Assembly (NCBI GenBank): GCA_017883345.1
Contig: JADGNT010000423.1
Coordinates: 1-5,280, forward strand
Reading direction: 5' to 3'
DNA: 5,280 nucleotides
DNA from: Candidatus Solibacter sp.
GTDB lineage: Bacteria > Acidobacteriota > Terriglobia > Bryobacterales > Bryobacteraceae
The notes under the pieces were generated by a model that saw nothing but the letters and a program-made list of their open reading frames with translations, was not told where the DNA came from and did not search any database. Both the position numbers and the translations under genes were made by a program. Below, one piece after another: positions 5,072 through 5,280 of the stretch; position 1 is the stretch's first letter, and each line of letters opens with the position of its first letter.

Positions 5072-5280
5072 ATGATGGAGATTGTTTGCCGCTGGAGAGG
5101 GATTAGCTGGCTGTACGACTTGTTTGTATTGGCGTTCGTCCTGCTGGGAATATTGTTGCTGCCGGTTGCGATGGGCCGGGCGGCCGGAGAAGATCCGTGG
5201 ACCGGCAAGTGGATGAGCGTAGCGGGTTTCGCGGTGGCCGGGCTTTCGTGGCTAATGGGTGTGCCGCGGATGTGTTCGCT
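5072..5280 (+). CDS. N-terminal part of a membrane protein of unknown function (runs off window)
   Basis: The frame is open from ATG 5072 to the window end, giving 69 codons with no stop. The protein begins MMEIVCRWRGISWLYDL and shows two hydrophobic segments likely to span the membrane: about residues 14-34 (WLYDLFVLAFVLLGILLLPVA) and about 48-64 (WMSVAGFAVAGLSWLMG). A polar loop with GEDPWTGKW lies between them. I do not recognise the family. The start is uncertain: ATG 5075 immediately follows, and an in-frame ATG at 4976 would add 32 residues that look unlike a membrane protein N-terminus. GAGA (5060-5063) 8 nt before 5072 is a weak ribosome site. The consistent hydrophobic pattern and uninterrupted frame support a real gene. 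Confidence 0.6.
   Translation, partial: MMEIVCRWRGISWLYDLFVLAFVLLGILLLPVAMGRAAGEDPWTGKWMSVAGFAVAGLSWLMGVPRMCS

Overview
The window looks like chromosomal DNA of a high-GC soil bacterium, most likely an Acidobacteriota member of the Solibacter/Bryobacter type. This is inferred from three things: a TIGR02999-type ECF sigma factor divergent from a membrane-anchored PknB-like kinase with a C-terminal DUF4384-like domain, a degenerate PEP-CTERM-type metalloprotease, and an isoquinoline 1-oxidoreductase-type molybdoenzyme remnant. No marker gene fixes the species.

Left half (1-2856), a signalling module. A Ser/Thr protein kinase (410-2170, minus) and an ECF sigma factor (2272-2856, plus) are divergently transcribed from a shared 101-bp intergenic region. 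In the sigma factor the usual acidic residues of region 2.2 are replaced by a Thr-containing stretch (LETTAVVHEAY). This is the hallmark of the ECF43-like group, in which a partner kinase phosphorylates a conserved Thr to switch the sigma factor on (EcfP/PknT of Vibrio parahaemolyticus). The kinase keeps all its catalytic residues, so the pair is plausibly a complete phospho-switch. A small Thr- and Pro-rich, probably beta-rich protein (1-348, minus, cut by the window edge) lies 61 bp downstream of the kinase with a strong Shine-Dalgarno and is probably in the same transcript. Its open frame runs off the left edge.

Middle (2857-3607), a rearranged stretch. A strong stem-loop at 2928-2964 separates the sigma gene from the convergent 3' end of an isoquinoline 1-oxidoreductase beta-subunit-like gene. 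Only about the last 75-85 codons remain. Next comes a small plus-strand gene of 66 codons ending in HGC. The remnant's 5' boundary and the end of the small gene carry near-identical short direct repeats (3231-3246 and 3577-3592), so the piece between may have been inserted or exchanged.

Right half (3608-5280). A secreted, PEP-CTERM-like metalloprotease homologue (minus) has lost the second His of its HExxH zinc motif (HESGD), and its PEP signature is altered. Upstream of it lies a roughly 390-bp non-coding stretch with five exact-period 22-bp direct repeats (4783-4892), which could be an insertion-sequence end or a protein-binding array. A plus-strand membrane protein starts near 5072 and runs off the right edge.

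No rRNA, tRNA, CRISPR array or transposase gene was seen.
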